A stretch of 64,000 nt of DNA from Paraburkholderia sp. BL25I1N1 (GTDB taxonomy: Bacteria > Pseudomonadota > Gammaproteobacteria > Burkholderiales > Burkholderiaceae). Position numbers and translations under genes: made by a program. This document shows, one piece after another, positions 17,936-26,176 of the stretch. The stretch covers positions 153,139-217,138 of the forward strand of contig NZ_PVZB01000016.1 of NCBI RefSeq assembly GCF_003002025.1, read 5' to 3'. Within the stretch, counting starts at the first letter, position 1, and every line of letters begins with the position of its first letter. The notes beneath the pieces are model-generated. The model was not told where the DNA came from, did no database searches, and worked only from the letters and a program-made list of their open reading frames with translations.

Positions 17936-18382
17936 TCAATGCTTGACGTCGGCGCCGTCCGACTGGTCGCCCGTCTGGCCTTGCATGTTCATCTTCATTT
18001 CGTTGTTGGCGGTCTGTTTATCCGCCTTCTGATTGATCTTGGCGTCGCGCACCTGATCCTTGTACTGGAGCTTGGCGGCCTTCTGCTGATCCTTCAGCTC
18101 CGCCTTGGATGCCTTCTTCGACGCGCTATACTCGGCGTTAGCCTTCGCGTTGGCGTCGCGCTTCTGCACCAGCGGGTCGGTCGAGCCCGACGCCGTCAGA
18201 CGCGTCGGCGCCGGCGTCACCGGCTGCACGCCCTGCGCGGCGGGCGCGGCGTCATTGACTTGCATCTGAACCTGCGGCTGGCCTTCCGCGCCCGCTGCCG
18301 GTTGCGCGGTCTGTGCAAACGCGGCTGTGGAAGCAAGGGCCGTGAAGGCGGTACCGATCAGAAGCGTACGAATCTGGGTCAT
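17936..18382 (-). CDS. Exported Lys/Ala-rich protein, paralogue-like to the downstream gene
   Basis: A 148-aa protein with signal peptide MTQIRTLLIGTAFTALASTAAFA. It has a Pro/Ala/Gln linker (about 24-65) and a C-terminal charged helical half (about 70-135) with repeated KA/KD/DQ patterns such as KASKAELKDQQKAAK. Family and function unknown. It shares composition and layout with the 87-aa protein 102 bp downstream, and the pair is probably co-transcribed toward the terminator near 17490. Confidence 0.72.
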   Translation of the reverse strand: MTQIRTLLIGTAFTALASTAAFAQTAQPAAGAEGQPQVQMQVNDAAPAAQGVQPVTPAPTRLTASGSTDPLVQKRDANAKANAEYSASKKASKAELKDQQKAAKLQYKDQVRDAKINQKADKQTANNEMKMNMQGQTGDQSDGADVKH

Positions 18383-18698
18383 GGCTAATCCTCTCTAAGG
18401 TTGTTGTGACGCGGGCGACCGGTCAGGCTCTGCGCATTTCAGCGCTCCTGAGCGCGGTCTGCGTGCCTCGCCCGGTCTGCTCGCTGCCAGATAAAAATCC
18501 AGCAGGCTTTCCCTACTGACCTGCACTTTACGAGTGGAGTTTGTGTTTTACGACCACCGTTACGGAACGTTTCACTTTCTGACAAACGCATAACATCTGC
18601 TTGCAGATGCTCACACGACGGCGGCGCACACCGCGAACTTCATCCAGGGCAAGCTTCTGGCTTATGATGCGAACCCTTTGCCTGAAGGTGCAAACGCC
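18383..18698. other. Intergenic region with a 16-bp palindrome
   Basis: This 316-bp region separates the divergent exported-protein gene and the S4-domain gene. Its middle (about 18490-18600) is AT-richer than the flanks and is the likely promoter zone. It contains the palindrome listed at 18594. I see no RNA gene. Confidence 0.5.
18594..18609. promoter_or_regulatory. Perfect inverted repeat, possible operator
   Basis: CATCTGC-TT-GCAGATG: 7-bp perfect arms with a 2-bp centre. The centre is too small for a stable hairpin loop, so a dimeric repressor site is more likely than a terminator. It lies about 90 bp upstream of the S4-domain gene and about 210 bp from the divergent gene. Confidence 0.4.
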
Positions 18699-18917
18699 AT
18701 GCCCAACCTAGATTTCACGCTCACCGGCGACTACGTCGAACTGCACAATCTCCTGAAGATAACGGGGCTGGCGGACAGCGGCGGCTCGGCAAAAATGATG
18801 GTGGCGGATGGTGCGGTCACCGTCGACGGTCGGGTCGAAACGCGTAAAACGTGCAAGATCCGCGCGGGTCAGGTCGTCCTGCTCGGCGACACGCGGATTG
18901 CGGTCCACGAGGCCTGA
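18699..18917 (+). CDS. S4-domain RNA-binding protein (YbcJ-like)
   Basis: A 72-aa protein that is almost only an S4 domain: YVELHNLLKITGLADSGGSAKMMVADGAVTVDG followed by ETRKTCKIRAGQVVLLG. This matches the YbcJ family of small RNA-binding proteins, whose target is unknown. The ATG at 18699 (MPNLDF) is chosen; an in-frame TTG at 18678 would add seven residues and overlaps the likely ribosome-binding site GAAGGTG. Confidence 0.88.
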   Translation: MPNLDFTLTGDYVELHNLLKITGLADSGGSAKMMVADGAVTVDGRVETRKTCKIRAGQVVLLGDTRIAVHEA

Positions 18918-19205
18918 TACACCGGCCAATCGGCGGAGCCAATACGCGGAGCTAAAACACGGGCCTGTCACCCCGCGCTCCGAAAACTCGGAGGTACGCA
19001 CGCACCAAAATCGTGCCTCTTCCATCGACATCGCCGCGCCTAAGCAATAAGCTGTCAGTTTCAACAGACCAACAATCGGCTGACACACTGGCCGGCGGCT
19101 GCCTCGAGCGTTCGCCGAGGCTCATCGAGCCGCTGCCCTCGCCACCGCCCGCGCGCTCGTCGCGCCCGCCGTCGCGCTGTCGCCACTTCCGCCGCCAGGC
19201 GCTCC

Positions 19206-20618
19206 ATGACTCAATCCGGCATCACCCGGGTGGCCGCCCGGCCGCCGACCCTGACCCGCCACGCCGCGGACACCGCGCGGCTCGCCGCGCCGCTCGCCAT
19301 CGCGCAACTTTCGCAAATGGCGATGGGCGTCACCGACACGATCCTGCTCGGCTCGCTCGGCCCCGACGCGCTCGCGGCCGGCGGCCTCGGCGCGAATCTG
19401 TTTTTCGTGGTGGTCACGCTGCTGCAGGGCGTGTTGACCTCGGTCAGCGTGAGCGTGTCGCACGCACGCGGCGCCCAGGACGAAGGCCGCGTGCCGCACA
19501 TCTACTGGACCGGCCTGGTGCTGTCGGTGCTGCTGTCGGTGCCGGCGTTCTTCCTGCTCTCGTTCGCCGCGCCGGTTCTGCTCGCTTTCGGCGAACCCGC
19601 GCTGCTTGCGCACAACGTCGGCGAATATGCGGCGGTGCTGCGCTGGGGCGCGCTCGGCAGCCTGATCGGCGTGGGCCTGATGCGTTCGTTCCTGCCGGCG
19701 ATCGGCGCGGCGAAACGGCTCTTATGGGTGTCGCTGGCGAGCGTCGGCGTGAACGGTTTTCTCAATTACGGCCTGATCCACGGCGCCTATGGCCTGCCGC
19801 GGCTCGGCTTTCTCGGTTCGGCGGCCGCGACCTCGATCACCGTCTGGCTGAGCGCGCTCGTGTTGATGGCGCTGTTGCATTTGCGGCCGCGTTATCGTCA
19901 TTTTGTCGTCGCCACCCGGCCGAACGTGCCGCTGATGGGCGAATTGTTCGGCATCGGCTGGCCGGTCGCGATCACCTACGGCGTCGAGTCGACGCTCTTT
20001 CTCGCCACCGGCCTGATGGTCGGACTGCTCGGCGAGTCGCAACTGGCCGCGCATCAGATCGCGCTGAATGTGGCCTCGGTGGCCTTCATGGTGCCGCTCG
20101 CGATCGGTCAGGCGGCCAACGTGCGCGTCGGCTTCTGGTCCGGGGCCGGCCAGCCGCTCGCCGCGCGCCACGCCGGTTTCGTCGCGCTCGCGCTCGGCGT
20201 CGCCTTCATGACGCTGTCGGGCCTCGTGCTGATCGCCGCGCCGCACTGGATCGTCGGCCTCTATCTGCATCTCGACGACCCGGCCAATGCGGCCACGGTC
20301 AAACTCGCGAGCTCGCTGCTCGGCGTGGCGGCAATCTTCCAGATTGTCGATGGCATGCAGACGGTCGGCTCCGGCTGTCTGCGCGGCTTGAAAGACACAC
20401 GCGTGCCGATGATCGCGGCCGCCTTCGGCTACTGGGTGATCGGTTTTCCGACCGGCTACACGCTGGCGTTTCACTTCGGCCTCGGCGCGCGCGGGTTGTG
20501 GTGGGGGCTAGCGGCCGGCCTCGCCAGCGTCGCGCTGCTGATGACGCTGCGCTTCCACAAACTGAGCCTGCGGCGCGTGCCGGCAATGTCCGGCGGGTCG
20601 CCGGTCAAATCCGTTTGA
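19206..20618 (+). CDS. MATE family efflux transporter (NorM-like)
   Basis: A 470-aa polytopic inner-membrane protein with about 12 helices in two homologous halves. MATE features include ETARLAAPLAIAQLSQMAMGVTDTILLG-type N-terminus (here DTARLAAP...), LGANLFFVVVTLLQGV, and in the second half the repeated AAHQIALNVASVAFMVPLAIGQAANVRVG. It would extrude cationic drugs or dyes using a Na+ or H+ gradient. No regulator gene is adjacent. Confidence 0.92.
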   Translation: MTQSGITRVAARPPTLTRHAADTARLAAPLAIAQLSQMAMGVTDTILLGSLGPDALAAGGLGANLFFVVVTLLQGVLTSVSVSVSHARGAQDEGRVPHIYWTGLVLSVLLSVPAFFLLSFAAPVLLAFGEPALLAHNVGEYAAVLRWGALGSLIGVGLMRSFLPAIGAAKRLLWVSLASVGVNGFLNYGLIHGAYGLPRLGFLGSAAATSITVWLSALVLMALLHLRPRYRHFVVATRPNVPLMGELFGIGWPVAITYGVESTLFLATGLMVGLLGESQLAAHQIALNVASVAFMVPLAIGQAANVRVGFWSGAGQPLAARHAGFVALALGVAFMTLSGLVLIAAPHWIVGLYLHLDDPANAATVKLASSLLGVAAIFQIVDGMQTVGSGCLRGLKDTRVPMIAAAFGYWVIGFPTGYTLAFHFGLGARGLWWGLAAGLASVALLMTLRFHKLSLRRVPAMSGGSPVKSV

Positions 20619-21073
20619 CGTTGGGTTAGAGGCGCCGTGTTGCCCGAGCCCGCCGGGTCGCCGATCAATCACGCGCGAAGTTACACCCACGGCGCCATCG
20701 GACAACGCGCGGCCCGTCGTCGGCCAAATCCACGTGAAGCCTAACCATCAACGCGGTACTGCCACGCTCGGCGCGCCGCCGCCCGCCCCCAGTGGAACGG
20801 TGCGCACCTGGTTGCGCGTGCAACCATAGACGCACGTGCAATGCGCCGCGAACGGTAAAATATCGCGTTCCGGCTGAGAGACGCGCACCCGCGCCTCACG
20901 CCAAAAACCCGCTCGCGCGCCTCAAAAAGGCCAGCGCCGCCCGAAGGCCCATCATCCGCCGACAAGGCTTGCCGAATTCACGCGGCAGACTCCCGCAAGC
21001 GCGCCACCGCCGGTGGCGCGCCGCTCGACCAACCCTGCTTCTCGCCATAAAACATAATCAAGGACCACCCGTC
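20619..21073. other. Intergenic region upstream of the broken symporter gene
   Basis: 455 bp with no gene I can support; open frames here are extensions of the symporter frame. A CTGAGAG at about 20873 recalls the thi box, but the rest of a TPP riboswitch is absent. I see no terminator with a T run. Confidence 0.45.
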
Positions 21074-22033
21074 ATGCTCGCCCGCGTCACCCGTCTTTTC
21101 CCGCTCTGGGCCGTGCTCGTTTCGATTGCCGCGTACTTCTCGCCCGCCTCGTTCGCCGGCGTCGCGCCGCACGTCACCACGCTGCTGACGATCATCATGC
21201 TGGCGATGGGCGTCACGCTCTCCGTGGCCGATTTCCAGCGCGTCTTCACGCGGCCCGCGCCGGTGATCGCCGGCATCGTGCTGCACTAACTCGTCATGCC
21301 GCTTGCCGCCTGGGTGATCGCCAAGGCGCTGCGCATGCCGCCCGATCTCACCGCCGGCATGGTGCTGGTGGGCAGCGTGGCAAGCGGCACGGCGTCGAAC
21401 GTGATGATCTATCTGGCACGCGGCGACGTCGCGTTGTCAGTCACGATCAGCGCGCTGTCGACGCTAGTCGGTGTCTTCGCGACGCCGCTGCTTACGCGTC
21501 TGTATGTGGACGCGTCGATCGCCGTCGACGTGCACGGCATGCTGATGAGCATTCTGCAAATCGTCGCGTTGCCGATCGTGGTCGGCCTGATCGTCAATCA
21601 CCTGTTCGGCAAGTTCGTGCGCAAGATTGAACCGATCCTGCCGCTGATCTCGATGGTCGCGATCGTGCTGATCATCGGCGCGGTGGTGGGCGGCACGCAG
21701 AAGAGCATCGCGTCGGTCGGCCTCGTGGTGATGCTGGGCGTGGTGCTGCATAACGGGATCGGTTTGCTCGGCGGCTACTGGGGCGGCCGTCTGCTTGGTT
21801 TCGACGAAGCCGTGTGCCGCACGCTCGCAATCGAAGTGGGCATGCAGAACTCGGGCCTCGCCGCGACGCTCGGCAAGCTCTATTTCACGCCGATCGCGGC
21901 CTTGCCCGGCGCGCTGTTTTCGGTGTGGCACAACCTGTCGGGCTCGCTGCTCGCGGGGTACTGGGCAGGACGTCCCGCGAAAGGTTCGACGCATGTGGAC
22001 GGCGGAGAGGTGTTGAACGCCGAACGCGGATAA
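21074..22033 (+). pseudogene. Bile acid:Na+ symporter (BASS/PanS-like) family gene interrupted by a TAA codon
   Basis: One continuous reading frame would encode about 319 residues of a BASS-family transporter: LLTIIMLAMGVTLSVADFQRVF in the first part, and LVGSVASGTASNVMIYLARGDVALSV and AIEVGMQNSGLAATL in the second. The frame is split by a TAA at 21287-21289 in IVLH-stop-LVMPLAAWVIAKAL. Family members normally have a Tyr at this position, so a single TAC to TAA change explains it. Both halves are otherwise intact, with no frameshift, so the lesion looks recent. The second half could still be translated from the ATG at 21296, but it would lack the first helices. A sequencing error is possible. 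Confidence 0.82.
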
Positions 22034-22351
22034 CAGGCGAGCCGCGCGCGTTGCACCTGTCACGGCCCGATGCGCGCGGCCTGCACGATCGGCGTTCAAT
22101 AACGGTTACTGCGGTTGTCTCCATGGCGTAACCGCAGAACCCGCAACGCGCGTGCTTCAAGGCGAAAGCGCGCCGCCGCGCCCATCTGCAAGATCAAAAG
22201 CCCAGCAGCCTGATTCCCCTTAGAATGGATTTCTCGGCAGCGTGAGCCGTTCGCCCGCTGCCGCCATGACAAGTCTGCAAACTAGGGGAAAAGCGTGCCG
22301 TCGCATCAAGATCAAAGCCGGGCCGCACTGCAACGCATAGGCGAGTCCGGC
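22034..22351. other. Intergenic region with an inverted repeat
   Basis: 318 bp without a gene. CTGCGGTT at 22109-22116 and AACCGCAG at 22130-22137 form 8-bp perfect arms around a 13-base spacer. There is no T run, so this may be an operator or a weak stem-loop rather than a terminator. A T/A-rich stretch at about 22195-22225 may carry the promoter of the next gene. Confidence 0.4.
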
Positions 22352-23971
22352 ATGCCTCAACGAAAATCCGCCTTGGGGACAACGAGACATTTCTTCCTTC
22401 TGTGCTGCGCAACGGCATTTTTGACTGCCTGCGCGAGCCGACCGCCCGCCACCGCATTCGACCGTCAGGTCACCCACGCACTCCCCGCCACGGAAACGAC
22501 ACCGCTGCACACGGCGCTCGCGCCGCTCGAAGCCGCGCATCCGGATCAATCCGGTTTCCGCGTGCTCGCAAGCGGCACCGACGCCCTGCAGATGCGCATC
22601 GCGCTCGCACGCGCCGCGACCAAAACCCTCGACATGCAGTACTACATCGCCAACGAGGACACCACCGGCAAGCTGCTGCTCGGCGCCGCGCTTTATGCGG
22701 CCGACCACGGCGTGCGGGTGCGCATGCTGGTCGACGATCTGAACTTCAAGGACATCGACCGGGTGATGGCGGGCCTGAACTCGCACGACAACATCGAGAT
22801 TCGCGTGTTCAATCCGTTTGGCAGCGCGCAACAAGGCGTATTCGAACGCACGACCAACGTGTTCACGCAGATCGGCCATTTCACGCGCCGCATGCATAAC
22901 AAGGCGATGATCGCGGACAACCAGATCGCGATCGTGGGCGGCCGCAATCTCGGCGACGAATATTTCAGCGCGAGCGAAACGCTGCAGTTCCGCGATCTCG
23001 ACGTGCTGGCCGCCGGCCCGATCACCGCCGACATCTCCGCGAGTTTCGACGACTACTGGAACAGCAGCATTGCCTATCCATTGCGCGTGCTGAACAAGCA
23101 GAAGTTCGACGCGAAGGAACTGGACCAGACGCGCGACGACTTGCGTCAGCACTGGCGCACCAACGCGGATCCGTACAACGCCAAGCCGCTGAACGCGACG
23201 CCGCTCGCCGCGCAGATCGCCAACGACCAGCTCGGCTTGACCTGGGCGCCGGCCGAGTTCAAAGCGGACTTGCCGGAGAAGATCGTGCATCCGTCGCCGG
23301 ATTATGTGAGTCCGCCCATGGAGCGGCTCGGCGAATTGATGCGCGACGCGCAGAAGGACTTCCTGATCATTTCGCCCTACTTCGTGCCGCACGATTCGGG
23401 CGTCAAGGCGGCCGGCGAACTGACGCATCGCGGCGTTCGCATCGCCGTGCTGACCAATTCGCTCGCCGCCACCGACGCGGTCGCCGTGCAGGCGGGCTAT
23501 AGCCCGTTTCGCGTGCCGCTGCTGAAACAGGGCATCGAGTTATACGAATTCAAGCCGCAGCAGGACACACCGACCGCGGGCGTTGCCGGCTCGCGCTCGC
23601 GCGCCAGTCTGCACGCGAAAACCTATGTGATCGATCGCAAGATTCTGGTGATCGGCTCGATGAATCTCGACCCGCGTTCGGCCAATCTAAACACCGAACT
23701 TGCGCTGGTGATTCACAGTCCGCCGCTCGCCGAACAGGTCGCGGGAATTTTCGAGCGCGCCACCGGGCCCGAGGAAAGCTATCGCGTCACGCTCGCGGAC
23801 GACGCGCAACTCGCCTACCTGCGCTCGATCGGCGCGCCGCTCTCGCCGCTCGTGTGGACCGACGTCGAAAACGGCGCGCACCGCACCTACATTTTCGATC
23901 CGCAGGCCGGCTTGTACCGGAATGCGCTAACAGGTCTATTCTCCCTATTGCCCGTCAACGCAGAACTTTGA
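22352..23971 (+). CDS. Phospholipase D-family lipoprotein (ClsC-like)
   Basis: A 539-aa protein with two HKD motifs: HNKAMIADNQIAIVGGRN in the first half and HAKTYVIDRKILVIGSMN in the second. This is the arrangement of cardiolipin synthases and related phospholipases. The N-terminus MPQRKSALGTTRHFFLLCC...LTACAS is a lipoprotein signal with lipobox LTAC, so the protein is probably anchored at the cell envelope. The ATG at 22352 is chosen to give this signal; the upstream frame to 22295 has no such feature. Likely role: phospholipid transesterification or remodelling. Confidence 0.87.
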   Translation: MPQRKSALGTTRHFFLLCCATAFLTACASRPPATAFDRQVTHALPATETTPLHTALAPLEAAHPDQSGFRVLASGTDALQMRIALARAATKTLDMQYYIANEDTTGKLLLGAALYAADHGVRVRMLVDDLNFKDIDRVMAGLNSHDNIEIRVFNPFGSAQQGVFERTTNVFTQIGHFTRRMHNKAMIADNQIAIVGGRNLGDEYFSASETLQFRDLDVLAAGPITADISASFDDYWNSSIAYPLRVLNKQKFDAKELDQTRDDLRQHWRTNADPYNAKPLNATPLAAQIANDQLGLTWAPAEFKADLPEKIVHPSPDYVSPPMERLGELMRDAQKDFLIISPYFVPHDSGVKAAGELTHRGVRIAVLTNSLAATDAVAVQAGYSPFRVPLLKQGIELYEFKPQQDTPTAGVAGSRSRASLHAKTYVIDRKILVIGSMNLDPRSANLNTELALVIHSPPLAEQVAGIFERATGPEESYRVTLADDAQLAYLRSIGAPLSPLVWTDVENGAHRTYIFDPQAGLYRNALTGLFSLLPVNAEL

Positions 23972-23986
23972 TCAGCGGAGTGGAAC

Positions 23987-25387
23987 ATGACTGAAGACGT
24001 ACGAATGGAGCGCGACACGTTCGGCGAAATCGCCGTGCCGAACGCGCGTCTGTGGGGCGCGCAGACCCAGCGCTCGCTGCAGAATTTCCGCATTTCGACC
24101 GAGAAGCAATCGCCCGAACTGATCACCGCGCTGGCCGTGATCAAGCGCGCCGCCGCCGAAGTCAACCTGGGCCTCGGCGTGCTCGACGAAAGCAAGGCGA
24201 AGGCGATCATGCAGGCCGCCGACGAGATCATCGAGGGCAAGCATCCGGATGAATTTCCGCTCGCTGTGTGGCAGACCGGCTCCGGCACGCAGACCAACAT
24301 GAACCTCAACGAGGTGATCGCGAATCGCGCCAGCGAGCTGCTCGGCGGCGAGCGCGGCGAAGCGCGCAAAGTGCATCCGAACGACGACGTGAATCGCGGG
24401 CAATCGTCGAACGACGTGTTTCCGACCGCCATGCACGTGGCCGCGGCGTACGCGATCGTCAAGCATTTGCTGCCGGCGCTGAAGACGCTGCGCGACACGC
24501 TCGACGGCAAAGCGAAGGCGTTCGCCGACATCGTCAAGATCGGCCGCACGCACTTGCAGGACGCCACACCGCTTACGCTCGGTCAGGAGTTTTCCGGCTA
24601 CGTCGCGCAACTGGATCATGGCAGTCGTCACGTGGAATCGGCGCTGCCGCATCTTTACGAGCTGGCGCAGGGCGGCACCGCGGTCGGCACCGGTTTGAAC
24701 GCGCATCCGCAGTTCGCCGACAAGGTGGCGGCCGCGATCGGCAAGCTGACCGGTTTGCCGTTCGTGTCGGCGCCGAACAAATTCGAAGTGATGGCCGCGG
24801 CCGATGCGCTGGTGTTCGCGCACGGCGGGCTGAAGACTGTGGCGGCGAGTCTGAACAAGATCGCCAACGACGTCCGCTGGCTGGCAAGCGGCCCGCGCTG
24901 CGGCCTCGGCGAACTGTCGATTCCGGAGAACGAGCCGGGTAGCTCGATCATGCCGGGCAAGGTCAATCCAACCCAGTCAGAAGCACTGACAATGCTGTGC
25001 GCGCAGGTATTCGGCAACGACGTCGCGGTGAATATCGGCGGCGCGAGCGGCAATTTCGAGTTGAACGTGTTCCGGCCGATGATCGCGCACAACGTGCTGC
25101 AATCGGTGCGTCTGCTCGCCGATGGCGCGCGCAGTTTCAACGACAACTGCGCGGTCGGCATCGAACCGAATCACGAACGCATCGGGACGTTGCTCAACGA
25201 ATCGCTGATGCTGGTGACGGCGCTCAATCCGCACATCGGCTACGACAAGGCCGCGAAGATCGCCAAGAAGGCGCACAAGGAAGGCACCACGCTGAAGGCC
25301 GCGGCGTTGGCGCTCGGTTTCGTCACCGAGCAGCAGTTCGATGAATGGGTGCAGCCGAAGGATATGGTCGGCAATTCGGCGAGCTAA
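23987..25387 (+). CDS. fumC: Fumarate hydratase class II FumC
   Basis: A 466-aa oxygen-stable fumarase of the citric acid cycle, interconverting fumarate and malate. It carries the superfamily signature GSSIMPGKVNP and the segments TGSGTQTNMNLNEVIANRA, HPNDDVNRGQSSNDVFPTAMH and GRTHLQDATPLTLGQEFSGY. Length and start (MTEDVRMERDTFGE) match the family. It begins 15 bp after the PLD gene's stop, so the two may share a transcript. Confidence 0.96.
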   Translation: MTEDVRMERDTFGEIAVPNARLWGAQTQRSLQNFRISTEKQSPELITALAVIKRAAAEVNLGLGVLDESKAKAIMQAADEIIEGKHPDEFPLAVWQTGSGTQTNMNLNEVIANRASELLGGERGEARKVHPNDDVNRGQSSNDVFPTAMHVAAAYAIVKHLLPALKTLRDTLDGKAKAFADIVKIGRTHLQDATPLTLGQEFSGYVAQLDHGSRHVESALPHLYELAQGGTAVGTGLNAHPQFADKVAAAIGKLTGLPFVSAPNKFEVMAAADALVFAHGGLKTVAASLNKIANDVRWLASGPRCGLGELSIPENEPGSSIMPGKVNPTQSEALTMLCAQVFGNDVAVNIGGASGNFELNVFRPMIAHNVLQSVRLLADGARSFNDNCAVGIEPNHERIGTLLNESLMLVTALNPHIGYDKAAKIAKKAHKEGTTLKAAALALGFVTEQQFDEWVQPKDMVGNSAS

Positions 25388-25523
25388 GCGAATGCCTGTG
25401 ATCACGCGCGCGGCGGCTGGCCGCGCCGGTCGCGTGCTTCGCCGAGCAGCGTGATTCAAAACGACGGCAGTCCGCGCGGATTTCAGCTTCGCGCGGCCCG
25501 CGAGCGGCGCCTTCAGGCGTCGC

Positions 25524-26030
25524 TTAAACCTTCCCCTGCGCCACCTCTTCCGGCTTCAGTTCGACGATCGCGTCGAGCGCTTCCTTCACGTCCATCGCGT
25601 ACCTGGCGAGGCGCTTCTGTTCGTCCGTCTCCGGTACGAAGGCCGGCACGGGCACCGGCTGACCGTTCTCGTTGACGGCGACCATCACGATCAGGCAATC
25701 CGTGGTTTGCAGCAGTTCGCCGCCTTTCGGGTCGCCCGCGTGGACCGAAACATGAATGTGCATGCTGGTGCGGCCCGTGGCCACCACCCGGGCGCGCAGC
25801 TCGACCAGGTTACCGACGAGAATCGGCCGGCGAAAGCGGATATTGCCCACGCTGACCGTCACGCAATAGCGACCGGACCACACCGCCGAGCACGCGTACG
25901 CGGTTTCGTCGATCCACTTCATCAACGCGCCGCCGTGCACCTTGCCGCCGAAGTTGACCGAGCTCGGCTCGGCCAGAAAGCGGAAAGTGGTTTCGGAACG
26001 GTCCAGCGGCGCTACGGAAGGGTTGCTCAT
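25524..26030 (-). CDS. Acyl-CoA thioesterase (hotdog fold)
   Basis: A 168-aa hotdog-fold acyl-CoA hydrolase. The family core is NFGGKVHGGALMKWIDETAYACSAVWSG followed by VTVSVGNIRFRRPILVGNLVELRA and a TSMHIHVSV strand. It probably hydrolyses medium- or long-chain acyl-CoA. The ATG at 26030 (MSNPSVAP) gives a normal length; the open frame beyond it is not family-like. It is monocistronic and convergent with fumC. Confidence 0.9.
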   Translation of the reverse strand: MSNPSVAPLDRSETTFRFLAEPSSVNFGGKVHGGALMKWIDETAYACSAVWSGRYCVTVSVGNIRFRRPILVGNLVELRARVVATGRTSMHIHVSVHAGDPKGGELLQTTDCLIVMVAVNENGQPVPVPAFVPETDEQKRLARYAMDVKEALDAIVELKPEEVAQGKV

Positions 26031-26176
26031 CTTGACTCCGGTCAATCGGATGCATTGAAAGGAGGCGATTATACGAGCGCAATATTGACCCGTCGTAGCT
26101 CGGCATGCAGCGCGCGGGAAAAGTCCTCTGGGAGCGCGAGTTTGGCTTTCGGGGAGCTTTCGCTGTGGTTGCGCGT

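Noticed and set aside
20870..20900. CTGAGAG and a following ACCC resembling a TPP riboswitch upstream of the symporter
   Set aside because: The second conserved half (GAACCTGATC-type) and the paired stems are missing, and a 3-7 base match is expected by chance in 64 kb.
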